Shown here: positions 43,668 to 53,124 of the stretch, piece by piece | How the letters are laid out: every line of letters starts with the position of its first letter | Position numbering within the stretch: position 1 is the first letter of the stretch | NCBI GenBank assembly: GCA_964450405.1 | Contig: CAYVCQ010000007.1 | Coordinates: forward strand, 98,691-162,690 | Length of the DNA stretch: 64,000 nt | Source of the DNA: WRGT01 sp964450405 | GTDB taxonomy: Bacteria > Spirochaetota > UBA4802 > UBA5550 | Direction of reading: 5' to 3' | Notes under the pieces: generated by a model | What the model was told of the DNA's origin: nothing | The model's input: only the letters and a program-made list of their open reading frames with translations | The model's database searches: none | Made by a program: the position numbers and the translations under genes

Positions 43668-43803
43668 ATTACATGAAAATTTTAATTATAGCATTGAACT
43701 TAAAAACAAATCTTCAGGTTAACAACATGTCAAAATCAATGATTCATGAAGTTTCCTTAAATATATTTGAGAGAACACAATGTAAGAGTTCTCACTATCA
43801 GAT

Positions 43804-45990
43804 TTAATAATGCTTAACAAGCACCACCTGGTTCCCTGTTTCATTAAATTTTACATCATCAAAAACACCCGAAGCCATGAGAATTCCCCGTCCGTGGGAA
43901 AGCATCTCTTCATTTGCTTCATCTCCTCTTTTTAAAACTTCATGATGATTAAAACCCTTACCCTGATCTGTGATGCTGAACTCAGCCATATTTTGAGTTA
44001 TGCTGTATTCTATTTCAACCCTGCGCTGATTAAATTTCTCGTCTTTTTGTTTCATTGATAGTATTTTAAAATAATTATCATTCAATAGGGCTTCTGATTT
44101 ATCCTCAAAAGATATTTCAAAATTGCCATGTTCGATGGCATTTATAATTATCTCTCTAAGAGCTATTCTTACAAGATTTACATCTTTGTATTCCATAAAA
44201 CAGATCAGATTTCTAGTAATCCTATGACTGATCTCTTCAACTGTTGTCAGCTGATTACCAATACTGAAAAGAGATTTTTCCTTTCTGAAAAACTTCAGCA
44301 AAGCGTCTTCGGTCATTCGGGATATTTTCCCTATTATTTCATTGCTCCCTTCGATATTAATATATTCAAGCCTGACATTGAAATCGACAACATCCATCGT
44401 AGCGGGCATAGTATAGTTAATCTTGAAAGATACCGGCTTACGGTGTTCTTCAAGTTCTTTAAATTTTTCGGAAATATACTTATACTCTACTGATCCTCCA
44501 TCAGAGCTTCTCTCTACAAATTCAAAAAATGTGGACCCCAGAATTTGATCAGATAATAAACCAAGTTTAGACCGCAATGCATTATTAACAGTTTTAAAAC
44601 AGAAATTTTCATCAAGAGTAAATATTACATCGTTGGCCCCTTCAACTAAGATACGGTATTTCTCCTCTGAAAGGCTTATCTTCTGGTTTGCCAGATTTAA
44701 ATCTGAAATTTTTTCCTCTAAATAAAAATTTAAATTTTCAACGGTTTTGTATATATAGAGAAAGCGATTTGAAAGAACAACGGCAATACCAACTATAAGA
44801 AAAAAGAAACCGTACCTTGACACAGATAGCCCCAAATCCAGATATATAGCATCAAATATATCAAAAAACATACAGCAAACAACAACAAACACTCCTATCA
44901 GAAGGTTGCCTGGTACAGAGATACCGAGTCCGAAGAGAATTGACTTTATCAGACTCCGTCCCCTTTCTTTAAACCGCTTAACCTGTTTCACATAGCTGAA
45001 ACCAATAGTGTAGAGAAGATAATAGAGCGTAGGAATTATTGCAGTGATCTGCCATACTCGTAAAATATTTTCCTGAAAAGCCTCTGAAGCAGGTATTGTC
45101 AAAAGGATTAACAAAAGATAAAAAGCTGCATAAAACAAAGTTATTTTTTCAATTTTCTTTTTTATAATAAGTCCTGCAAAGGCACCGAAGGTTGGAATAA
45201 TGGCATAAAGAACTACTAATTCACCTGTTATTGCAATATTACTGTAAGGTATAATTGAATATACAATATGTGTCCGGAAAAAAATGTAGAGAAAAAATTC
45301 TACACTCACAAGTCCGAAGAACAGATTGTAAAGCTCCTTCGGGTTACTAATATATAAAAGAATATGATACAGCCCCATTATAAAATAGACAAAGATCAGC
45401 ATCATAGTAATTATCTCTGAGGCTTTTGCTGCGATTTTTTCATTTTCATCAATATAAACCGGGTAAAGGCTTAATCCGTTTTCATTATCAGTGGGATCTC
45501 CAATAATTCTAAAAGCAAGTATATTCTCCCCTTTTTTCAGGAGCTCTCCATCAAAAAATATTTGTATATGCCGTATATTTCTTTTCCTGGTGACGTATCC
45601 ATCATCATTGAGATAAACTTCGCGTTTTATCAGATTGCCGTTTAAATAGACCTCCCAGTTATTTCCTAAGCGATGTATGTATAATCCGGGGGAAATATAT
45701 TTATTCTGATTATTAAAAGGGATTATTAACGTGAAGTTTTGAGCTCTGTGCGGATGGAAAGAAAACAAAGATCCCTTCGGCATATCAGGTAACGATTGAT
45801 CAGTAATTCTGATTTTATTTCTTAAAGGATCAGCATTAAGTTTTTTCCATGATGAATCAAATTCTTTAATTTTAGTCCAATCGACTTCAAAGCCCTTTTT
45901 AAGATACATCTCTTTATCAAGAAGCTGTATCTCCTCCCCTGCTGCCGAAGTAACAGCTAATAAAATTAATAGTATCATTAGAGCTTTCAA
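43804..45990 (-). CDS. 7TM-PAS-ATPase sensor, anti-sigma-kinase type (paralogue B)
   Basis: 728 residues from a TTG at 45990 with GAGGT upstream. Alignable end to end with the protein at 30831-33017 and identical at most positions, with the same domains: signal, extracytoplasmic jelly-roll, seven helices, coiled coil, PAS, HATPase_c_2 (REIIINAIEHGN, TDQGKGFNHH, GRGILMASGVFDD). Differences cluster in the extracytoplasmic domain and PAS, as expected if the two respond to different cues. No phosphoacceptor histidine. The two copies are separated by the cyclase, giant kinase and hydrolase genes. Confidence 0.82.
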   Translation of the reverse strand: MKALMILLILLAVTSAAGEEIQLLDKEMYLKKGFEVDWTKIKEFDSSWKKLNADPLRNKIRITDQSLPDMPKGSLFSFHPHRAQNFTLIIPFNNQNKYISPGLYIHRLGNNWEVYLNGNLIKREVYLNDDGYVTRKRNIRHIQIFFDGELLKKGENILAFRIIGDPTDNENGLSLYPVYIDENEKIAAKASEIITMMLIFVYFIMGLYHILLYISNPKELYNLFFGLVSVEFFLYIFFRTHIVYSIIPYSNIAITGELVVLYAIIPTFGAFAGLIIKKKIEKITLFYAAFYLLLILLTIPASEAFQENILRVWQITAIIPTLYYLLYTIGFSYVKQVKRFKERGRSLIKSILFGLGISVPGNLLIGVFVVVCCMFFDIFDAIYLDLGLSVSRYGFFFLIVGIAVVLSNRFLYIYKTVENLNFYLEEKISDLNLANQKISLSEEKYRILVEGANDVIFTLDENFCFKTVNNALRSKLGLLSDQILGSTFFEFVERSSDGGSVEYKYISEKFKELEEHRKPVSFKINYTMPATMDVVDFNVRLEYINIEGSNEIIGKISRMTEDALLKFFRKEKSLFSIGNQLTTVEEISHRITRNLICFMEYKDVNLVRIALREIIINAIEHGNFEISFEDKSEALLNDNYFKILSMKQKDEKFNQRRVEIEYSITQNMAEFSITDQGKGFNHHEVLKRGDEANEEMLSHGRGILMASGVFDDVKFNETGNQVVLVKHY

Positions 45991-46500
45991 AAAATTCTAC
46001 CTCACAACTAATATAATACAATTTTTAAAGTGGAGTCAATTTTTTATAAAGCTTGGTAGAAACTGATCATTTTATTCTCTCACAGATTGCACTAATGACA
46101 GAATGTTTTCTTCACTATTTTTTCAGCATTAATCATTATAGCAGGTTACGCTTGAATTAAACCTTTTTATTTTACCATATGTCATTCCCATGTATAAGGA
46201 AATAAATGGTTTATATCAAATTTGTTTTAACTTGAAAATGGATCTCCCCCTTTCGCAGAGATTACATAATGGTTTAATCCTTTTGTAAACTGCTATAGTC
46301 TTATTAAAGAGCAAAAATTATTGACTTATCCGATTATAGCAGTTTTATTAAGATCAGGTTTATTTGTAATTTTTTCATCTTATAAAATTTAAATTAATGA
46401 AATGAGCTTCAGCAATTTCATTAATGGTTTTGAGTTTCATCGGATGGAAAAATAACCTATTAAATTTTAATGCAGCTGCTCGAAACAAAGGAGATACTTT
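45991..46500. other. Gene-poor gap
   Basis: 510 bases of AT-rich DNA between the start of a sensor gene and the start of the hemerythrin gene. Both promoters must lie here. I see no ORF with a credible ribosome-binding site, no strong hairpin and no repeat shared with other gaps. Confidence 0.6.
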
Positions 46501-46887
46501 ATGGAAAGAATTGAATGGGATCATAAATATGATATCGGTGTTGATGCAATAGATAACCAGCATCGTTTTTTTCTTTCTTTAATAAATAGAATAAGAACGC
46601 ATTTAAACAATGTTGATGATAAATCGCATAGAGCTCAGCTGCTTGGTGAAATACAAAAATATGCCGAATTCCACTTTCTCTCAGAGCCGAATATAGCACG
46701 AGAAATGGGGATCTTTAATGTAGATGAACATTTAGAACGTCATAGAGAATTGCTCATTGAACTGGAGAGACATATTCATAAACTTAAAAAAAACGAATAT
46801 AATGACGAGCAGTTTTTCACTTTTATTATAGAGTGGTTTTTCGGGCATACATATTTAGAGGATAGAGAACTTTTCAGGAAAAAATAA
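46501..46887 (+). CDS. Bacteriohemerythrin
   Basis: 128 residues, a four-helix bundle with the di-iron ligand pattern: IDNQHRFFLSLIN, a second-helix HFLSEPN (His and Glu), HLERHREL, and GHTYLEDRELF with His and Asp. The HFxxE motif is followed by Pro where Glu is common, but the ligand set looks complete. It binds oxygen reversibly and may store or sense it. GGAG lies eight bases before the ATG. Monocistronic. Confidence 0.9.
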   Translation: MERIEWDHKYDIGVDAIDNQHRFFLSLINRIRTHLNNVDDKSHRAQLLGEIQKYAEFHFLSEPNIAREMGIFNVDEHLERHRELLIELERHIHKLKKNEYNDEQFFTFIIEWFFGHTYLEDRELFRKK

Positions 46888-47077
46888 TTGCAGATCTCTT
46901 CTCTGGATTTTTCGATATAAATAATATGTGTCGGATGAACAGTATCACATCTAACATCCCGTTTTTAAATATATTAATTCCTTGTAAGAATTAACAACTT
47001 CAGGTTTTTAAATAATAGTGTAGACGGATTTTCAGCTGCATGTCCAACTAAATTATTAAACCAAAGGCAGGTTACAG

Positions 47078-47866
47078 TTGTTCAAATTTATTAGTCTATC
47101 AAAAACAAAATTATTCACTGTGCTGATTATAGTCTCTTTATTTTCATCTGTTTATGCAGACTACTATAATATTTTGATTGATGACTCTGAGATAAATCCA
47201 ACAGCTCTTCCAGATAAAGATCTCGTCATTCTACCTGAGCAGTACCTTAGTACAAATACAAATGCAGTTTCAGATAATTCAACGAACAAAACAATTTCTG
47301 AAAAACATTTTTACGACAGAATTGCATTTCAAGCACTAAGCGGAACCGCAATAACAGGTTTAGGCTTTGGAACCGGATACTTAATAGCGCAAGCAGCACA
47401 TCGCGCCAGCACAAGCGGTGATGATGGAGAATCAGGAATAGCTGCAGTACCAGCCTTTGCTATTACACCCTTTCTAGTCGGATTGAGTACTTATTATATA
47501 GGAAAAAGTTTTGAAACGGAATCAGGATCATGGGGGGGATCAATTGGAGGAGCATATTTAGGTTTTATTGGAGGATTTTCTGCTGCCGTTGTAGTATCTG
47601 CTGCAACATCTAAAGATGGAACATATAATACATCAACACCCTATGTTGTAATACCCTGGATTCTAATGGCAGCAGGAACAGTCTCGGGAAGTATAATTGG
47701 TTATGAGATTACCAGAGTTGAAACTAATAATGGTGAAATTGTATCAGCCAATGGGAAGTTTAATATCCCTATTCCGTTCATATTAATTAAAACTAAATCC
47801 GATTTTTATGGAAAGACTATTACAGAGAACTTTATTTATGTTAATCTCTTTTCAAATTCATTCTAG
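47078..47866 (+). CDS. Exported or membrane protein of unknown function
   Basis: 262 residues from a TTG preceded by AGGTTA. A signal sequence (about 8-27, ending VYA) is followed by a polar stretch and four or so Gly/Ala-rich hydrophobic segments (about 87-215), such as LSGTAITGLGFGTGYLIAQA and SIGGAYLGFIGGFSAAVVV. Such glycine-zipper-like segments occur in envelope proteins. No family recognised. It may reside in the inner membrane after signal cleavage. No operon partner. Confidence 0.65.
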   Translation: MFKFISLSKTKLFTVLIIVSLFSSVYADYYNILIDDSEINPTALPDKDLVILPEQYLSTNTNAVSDNSTNKTISEKHFYDRIAFQALSGTAITGLGFGTGYLIAQAAHRASTSGDDGESGIAAVPAFAITPFLVGLSTYYIGKSFETESGSWGGSIGGAYLGFIGGFSAAVVVSAATSKDGTYNTSTPYVVIPWILMAAGTVSGSIIGYEITRVETNNGEIVSANGKFNIPIPFILIKTKSDFYGKTITENFIYVNLFSNSF

Positions 47867-47936
47867 CAAAACTTATTAAGATTCATCTTCGTTTTAATTG
47901 TGAAATTGCAAAAGATTAAGTGTTATTCCGCCCTAC

Positions 47937-48644
47937 TTATTTCTTCCATGCGTAGATCACAACACTCTTCGGGAAGAAATAATTTACAAAAATTTCCATC
48001 TTACGCATAAACTTTGAGAAGAGTCCCAGTGTTAAAAACTTGTGATAGCCTTCAGTAAAGGGATGCTCCGCGTTGTTCAGACCCACAACACAGCGTATGA
48101 TCCACCATATTGTATGGAATGAATGTTTAAATCCGACAGCATAAACCTCGAGTCCGTTTTTCCGCATTATATCTGCAAGTTCTGACGGAAAATATTTTCG
48201 AACATGTCCACCCGGTGATGTAAAGTATTCATGAGTAAGAGTATCATATATTATCTCGCTGAAAAAAGTCGGCACTGTAATTGCAATCCTTCCATTCTTC
48301 TTCAGCACTCTTGCAAGTTCGGAACAGGCTTTGAAATCATCATCTACATGTTCCATAACCTCTGAGCATATAATACGGTCAAAAGTACCCTCTTTAAACG
48401 GAAGATTAAGTGCATCGCCAACATGAGTTATAAAACCTGCACCGGCTGGTGATCCGCCGCTCTGCTTCATACTTGCAAGGGTGTACCTCGTTTTTAAAAG
48501 TGAATCCAGATCAAGGTCCATGCAGAAGACTGATGCACCGCGTCTCATAAATTCGATAGAGTGCCTGCCAAGCCCGCAGCCGGCATCAAGAACCACATTC
48601 CCGTTCTGAACTGCCAGCCTGTCAAAATCAACTGTGAGCATCAA
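47937..48644 (-). CDS. SAM-dependent methyltransferase (type 11)
   Basis: 235 residues. SAM-binding motif I is VLDAGCGLGRHSIEFMRRGA, followed by FCMDLD (acidic loop), DALNLPFKEGTFDRIICSEV and the post-motif ITVPTFF. The C-terminal part has FHTIWWIIRCVVGL, perhaps membrane-associated. It overlaps the upstream glycosyltransferase gene by 17 bases. With two glycosyltransferases it probably modifies a glycolipid, polysaccharide or quinone-like lipid; the substrate is unknown. Confidence 0.87.
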   Translation of the reverse strand: MMLTVDFDRLAVQNGNVVLDAGCGLGRHSIEFMRRGASVFCMDLDLDSLLKTRYTLASMKQSGGSPAGAGFITHVGDALNLPFKEGTFDRIICSEVMEHVDDDFKACSELARVLKKNGRIAITVPTFFSEIIYDTLTHEYFTSPGGHVRKYFPSELADIMRKNGLEVYAVGFKHSFHTIWWIIRCVVGLNNAEHPFTEGYHKFLTLGLFSKFMRKMEIFVNYFFPKSVVIYAWKK

Positions 48645-49866
48645 TGACCCCCTTATACATCACTTCCATCTCCCGTGCCGCGTTTTCCCATGTAAATACT
48701 TCTTTAATTCTTTTACGAGCGGCCTTCCCCATCTTCTCCCTTTCTTCGGGATTATCAATGAAAAAGTCTATCGCCTCGGCAAGTGCATATGGATCTCTCG
48801 ATTTTACCACATAACCGGTCTTCATATGCTCACCCACAACCTCAGGGAGAGCTCCTCCATCTGATGAAATGAGAGGGAGCTCGCACGCCATAGCCTCGGC
48901 AGCAGGGAAACCGAATCCTTCATAAATCGAAGGTGAAACAGCAATCTGATGCTGAGAATAAAGCTCAATAAGTTTATCTCCGGGAATTTTTCCGGTAAAG
49001 TGCACTCTATCGTTAATTCCGAAATTATCAATCCATTTTGTAACATAACGCCTGTTTGGCGCACCGCCATCCACAACAGTTAAATGCACTTTATTTTTTG
49101 TAAGAGTAAGCGCCTTCAGCAGATAAACAACGCCTTTCTTTCTGTCCTCAACATTACCCACGAATATAATACTGTTCTCTTTTTTCTTTACTCCGGGAAG
49201 AGGCCTGAAAATCGTTGTGTCCAGACCGTTGTAAACAACACTCATTTTTTCACGTTTAACGCCGAATGCCTTTGCAATCTCGATTGCAGCATCGTGAGAT
49301 ACTGTTAAAATATGATCCATCCGTCTTGCGACAAATCCCTGCATAATCAGCGGATAATAAAGAACCCTTTTAATCTTTAAAAGGAAGTCCGATGGATATT
49401 CAAACCATGTAGTCCTGTCAATTGATAGAGGATGATGTATTGTTGAGATGAATGGAATACCGAAATTTTTTATAAGAAGGAATCCGTATCCCAGACTTTG
49501 ATTGTCATGTATTATGTCAAATTTGTGAGTTTTGAGAAGTTCTTTCAGTTTAAAATACGCCCTGAAAGAGAATGTCTCTATCTCGGGGAATATTCCAAGT
49601 TTTGACGCAACAAATTCATAGAAGTTCAGAGGCTTCAGTGTTGCGAAGGGCTTGTGGGGCTTTATATAATCCGTTTTATTATTGAAATAATTATGGTTGC
49701 TGATGTAGTGAATATGAACTCCATCCATTGGAGGAAAGTATGGAGGTCCCTGTATTACATGAACTTCATGTCCCAGCTTCACCAGTTCACGGGCAATATA
49801 CATTGTATAAATTCCCTGCCCGCCGCAGTATGGATTGCCGCGATATGTAAGAAGACAGATTTTCAT
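48628..49866 (-). CDS. GT4-family glycosyltransferase (second of a pair)
   Basis: 412 residues of the GT-B fold. The N-terminal YRGNPYCGGQGIYTMYIARE loop starts the acceptor domain; the donor domain has FVGNVEDRKKGVVYLLKAL and the E-x7-E motif YEGFGFPAAEAMAC, with SSDGGALPEV. Retaining enzymes of this family use nucleotide sugars. It is clearly paralogous to the upstream gene, which it overlaps by four bases. It is probably cytoplasmic at the membrane, building a glycan with its neighbour. Confidence 0.9.
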   Translation of the reverse strand: MKICLLTYRGNPYCGGQGIYTMYIARELVKLGHEVHVIQGPPYFPPMDGVHIHYISNHNYFNNKTDYIKPHKPFATLKPLNFYEFVASKLGIFPEIETFSFRAYFKLKELLKTHKFDIIHDNQSLGYGFLLIKNFGIPFISTIHHPLSIDRTTWFEYPSDFLLKIKRVLYYPLIMQGFVARRMDHILTVSHDAAIEIAKAFGVKREKMSVVYNGLDTTIFRPLPGVKKKENSIIFVGNVEDRKKGVVYLLKALTLTKNKVHLTVVDGGAPNRRYVTKWIDNFGINDRVHFTGKIPGDKLIELYSQHQIAVSPSIYEGFGFPAAEAMACELPLISSDGGALPEVVGEHMKTGYVVKSRDPYALAEAIDFFIDNPEEREKMGKAARKRIKEVFTWENAAREMEVMYKGVIDAHS

Positions 49867-51104
49867 GCTCTGCTCCTGTATTCCTTTATAACATCTTTAT
49901 AAACTTCAAGTGTATTCTTTGCTGCTACCGTCCATGAAAAATTTTCAACGACCCATTTTCTTCCGTTTTTTCCCATCTTCTCACGAAGCTTTTTATTTTT
50001 CAGAAGTTTCATAATCGCGTCTTTAAGCGCAACCGGATCCTGTGAAGGAACAAGTATACCGCAATCGGGCGAGACAACCTCTTTAAGTGAACCGGAGGTT
50101 GTAACTACCACGGGAGTCTGGCACGACATGGCTTCAACAGCCGGAAGACCGAATCCTTCAAAGAGCGATGACATAACAAGTATTGTCTTTCTGCTGTATA
50201 TACTTACAAGCTGTTCGTAGCTCAGTTTACCAGTAAATTTTATTCTGTGCCCCAGATTGTATTTCTTTATAAGATCTCCCGCTGTCATTTTCTTCGGGGG
50301 ACCATCATCTACTATTGTCAGTGTAACATATTCAGGAAGCAGCGTCATCGCCTCAAAGAGATAGACAAGTCCCTTCTTGGTATCTTCAGTATTCCCGACA
50401 AAGAGAAGAGCATTCTCCTCTCTGGGCTCGCCTGTGTTCTGGAACATCTCTACATCCATACCGTTATAGACAACTGAGACTCTCTCCTTCTTAACCCTGA
50501 AGGCCTTCTTCAGTTCATCAACTCCCTCTTTGAAGGATGTGATGACCCTATCAACTCTTCGTATAACAAATCCCTGCATAACAAGCGGATAAAAAAGAAT
50601 CGTTGTCGTCTTATCCCAGAAGCCCCAGTTGCGGCTCAGATCGGCTTCACGGTCCTTAGTAAGAGGATGATGCACCGTGGTAACTATCGGTATACCATAA
50701 CCCTTCATTGCAACAGTTGCCCATCCCAGAGACTGGATATCATGTATCAGATCATATTTTTTTCGCTGCAGAATTTTCTCCAGTGCAAAAAACGCCCTGA
50801 AGCTGAAGGTCTCCATCTCGGGAAACATATGAAGACGTGTAAGAATGTAATCCAGAAAGTTCCATGGAGAGAATAATCTTATAAGCTTTTCGTAGGGAAT
50901 GTCCTTTGTTTTAATAGACCATATATTCAGATTTTCAATTTTATGAACAGTGGCCCATGCTTCAAGCGGATCGGGATATGGAGGCCCCACCATTACGTCA
51001 ACTATCACACCGAGCTTTGCAAGCTCTCTGGATAGATTATAAATATATATCCCCTGCCCGCCGCAATAGGGATTACCTCTGTAACCAAGAATTAAAACTC
51101 TCAT
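49863..51104 (-). CDS. GT4-family glycosyltransferase (first of a pair)
   Basis: 413 residues, GT-B fold. It begins RVLILGYRGNPYCGGQGIY, matching its downstream paralogue, and has FVGNTEDTKKGLVYLFEAM and the E-x7-E motif FEGFGLPAVEAMSC. The shared N-terminal block and neighbouring positions show tandem duplication. Substrates probably differ, since the acceptor loops (about 50-110) diverge. It sits 19 bases downstream of the four-helix membrane protein gene. Confidence 0.9.
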   Translation of the reverse strand: MRVLILGYRGNPYCGGQGIYIYNLSRELAKLGVIVDVMVGPPYPDPLEAWATVHKIENLNIWSIKTKDIPYEKLIRLFSPWNFLDYILTRLHMFPEMETFSFRAFFALEKILQRKKYDLIHDIQSLGWATVAMKGYGIPIVTTVHHPLTKDREADLSRNWGFWDKTTTILFYPLVMQGFVIRRVDRVITSFKEGVDELKKAFRVKKERVSVVYNGMDVEMFQNTGEPREENALLFVGNTEDTKKGLVYLFEAMTLLPEYVTLTIVDDGPPKKMTAGDLIKKYNLGHRIKFTGKLSYEQLVSIYSRKTILVMSSLFEGFGLPAVEAMSCQTPVVVTTSGSLKEVVSPDCGILVPSQDPVALKDAIMKLLKNKKLREKMGKNGRKWVVENFSWTVAAKNTLEVYKDVIKEYRSRA

Positions 51105-51123
51105 TATATCTGCGTTATACGTA

Positions 51124-51600
51124 CTACTTTTTATTTGGCAAAAGAGTTGATCTGGATGTGATAATAGCCATGCCTACCCAGAAAACAGCTCCCAGTACAA
51201 CTGCTGAGATTATAAGAGCCGGAAGCGCGAGTGCCCAGAAGCTTCTTACGTAAACTCCATAAATCATCAGAGCAGCAAGTGCCGCAGTGATAAGGCAGAG
51301 TAAAACCGCCTTAATCTTTGAATTATCTTTTTTTTCAACAATTTCAGGCATTGGAGGTACCACCTTTATAGTCAATATTATCCATCCTATCCAGAAGCCT
51401 GTGCAGAGCACAAAGATTGCCACGGCTGCAAGAGGTATCGAAACTGAATAGAAAGTCATAGTGCTGATTTCATTAAGATTAACAGCATTGAAAACTGAAA
51501 AGTCATGATAGTTTAAAACGAAGATTGAGAATATACTCAATCCAAAAAGAGCCGCAGACAGAAGAACCGCCAGAAAGCCCCAGATTTTTGCTCTAGGCAT
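51124..51600 (-). CDS. Four-helix membrane protein of unknown function
   Basis: 158 residues with four membrane helices in two similar hairpins: the segments FVLCTGFWIGWIIL and AVFWVGMAII end the two halves, pointing to an internal repeat. A basic loop connects them. No family recognised. It is the first gene of an operon with two glycosyltransferases and a methyltransferase, so it may anchor the glycosylation complex or carry lipid-linked intermediates; this is inference from position. Confidence 0.72.
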   Translation of the reverse strand: MPRAKIWGFLAVLLSAALFGLSIFSIFVLNYHDFSVFNAVNLNEISTMTFYSVSIPLAAVAIFVLCTGFWIGWIILTIKVVPPMPEIVEKKDNSKIKAVLLCLITAALAALMIYGVYVRSFWALALPALIISAVVLGAVFWVGMAIITSRSTLLPNKK

Positions 51601-51999
51601 AATATTGCCCCGTTTTATGTGATTTTAAACAACATAGACATGCTATTTTTACAAATTCAGATGTCAACTTTATAATTTTCACAGCTTTTATAACTTCCGG
51701 AGCAGTACTCTTTTTTTCTAACGATTCCAAAACGGTGCCAAAATTGCTCTTTTGCGCAGAGGATAAAAAATACCTTAGAATTTTAAGAAGTAATATTTTT
51801 TTAAAAAAATATATATTTAATCCATTGACTTTATGAGGGAGGATTATTTATGAGTAATTCATTCTGCATTAAGTGCATATTTCTCTAAAATCCGGTTATT
51901 GGGATTAATATGTTCAAAATAAAATGATTAATCGCATATTTAAATTAAATATTTCATATATGTCTGACGATAACTAATAAAGAGATACAATTAAATAAA
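51601..51999. other. Gap with a 12-codon ORF behind a strong Shine-Dalgarno
   Basis: 399 bases of AT-rich DNA between divergent genes. The only item of note is ATG at 51850 preceded by GAGGGAGGA, reading MSNSFCIKCIFL and stopping at 51888. It could be a leader peptide or the stub of a decayed gene. No other gene, repeat or hairpin was recognised. Confidence 0.5.
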
Positions 52000-52353
52000 A
52001 TGGTCACGAGAATGAAAATAACAACTGAGATGAAGGATAACTTTGTACTTATTCATGTCAAAGGTACGCTATCCATCGAAAATATATCCCCCTTTGAAAC
52101 TCTGCTGAACAAGTATGTTGATGAAAAATTACATATACTTATTGATCTTGCAGAGATGACATTTATAGACAGCTCATCTCTTGGGATAATAGTTGTTTAT
52201 TATACAAAATCTGAAAAGAACAGCAAACATTTCTCACTGATAAATATAAACGGCGATATTATGCAGATGTTTAAAATTACCGGTCTTGATAAAAGAATAA
52301 AAATTTTTGATGACCTCGATTCAGCCGTTAAAAACCTCGATTTCAGCAAATAA
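52000..52353 (+). CDS. STAS-domain anti-sigma-factor antagonist
   Basis: 117 residues (113 if the second Met at 52012 is used), a single STAS domain. The phosphorylatable serine lies in MTFIDSSSLGIIV; VLIHVKGTLSIENISPFE and FKITGLDKRIKIFDDLDSA frame it. In partner-switching systems an ATPase of the RsbW/SpoIIAB type phosphorylates this serine and a SpoIIE/PP2C phosphatase removes it. Both types of enzyme occur in this window (30.8, 43.8 and 34.9 kb), though not adjacent. pth follows after 19 bases, so they may be co-transcribed. Confidence 0.88.
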   Translation: MVTRMKITTEMKDNFVLIHVKGTLSIENISPFETLLNKYVDEKLHILIDLAEMTFIDSSSLGIIVVYYTKSEKNSKHFSLININGDIMQMFKITGLDKRIKIFDDLDSAVKNLDFSK

Positions 52354-52372
52354 CCATACAGGAACCTGACCA

Positions 52373-52903
52373 GTGAAAATTCTTGTTTTTCTCGGAAATC
52401 CCGGTACAAAATACAGCCGTACCAGACATAATATCGGATTTATGGCGGGAGAGAAATTCGCTGAGCTCAACAATATCAAAATAAACAAAAAGAATTTTCT
52501 ATCAGAAACAGGCACCGGTAAAATCGAAGGAACGGATGTTCTTCTTCTTTTTCCTCAGACTTTTATGAATGAAAGCGGAAAAGCTGTTAAAAAAGCAATG
52601 GATTTCTACGGAGAGAAACACTCCAGTCTCATTGTATTTCACGATGAACTTGAACTGAAATTCGGCGATGTAAAAACAAAATTTGCCGGAGGACACAAAG
52701 GGCACAACGGAATCAGATCAATCATAACTGAAACCGGCAGTGCAGATTTTCACCGCATTCGTTTCGGAATAGGCCGTCCGGAGAATGAAGCTATGTCGGT
52801 ATCAGACCATGTACTTTCAAGATTCTCTCCTGAAGAAGCAGCCGAAATTGAAAACATGATGCCTGAAGTTATGAAAATGCTCCATACTTTTCTTAGCGAA
52901 TAA
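52373..52903 (+). CDS. pth: Peptidyl-tRNA hydrolase
   Basis: 176 residues from a GTG with CAGGAA upstream. Family blocks are present: FLGNPGTKYSRTRHNIGF with the catalytic His, TFMNESGKAV with Asn, VFHDELELKFG with Asp, and GGHKGHNGIRSI. It is slightly shorter than the E. coli enzyme. It releases tRNA from dropped-off peptidyl-tRNA. Downstream of the STAS gene. Confidence 0.95.
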   Translation: MKILVFLGNPGTKYSRTRHNIGFMAGEKFAELNNIKINKKNFLSETGTGKIEGTDVLLLFPQTFMNESGKAVKKAMDFYGEKHSSLIVFHDELELKFGDVKTKFAGGHKGHNGIRSIITETGSADFHRIRFGIGRPENEAMSVSDHVLSRFSPEEAAEIENMMPEVMKMLHTFLSE

Positions 52904-53124
52904 TAATTTTACCAACCCCTCGTTGTTTCCCCTTGTTTTTAATCTATCCCTTCATCCTTATAATTTTAATAAAAAATGCTCTATAAATACAATTTTTTTT
53001 TGCTTCATATTACTACTTAATATATCTATTTCTATATATTCACTTAACTGAATTTATCCTGATTGTGATAAAGGATAGATTCCTACCTGCTGGAAATCTG
53101 TCCTGAATAGTGAATGTAAGTGTA

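Noticed and set aside
43598..43807. Plus-strand 69-codon ORF after the hydrolase
   Set aside because: It overlaps the hydrolase stop and reads straight through a strong rho-independent terminator.
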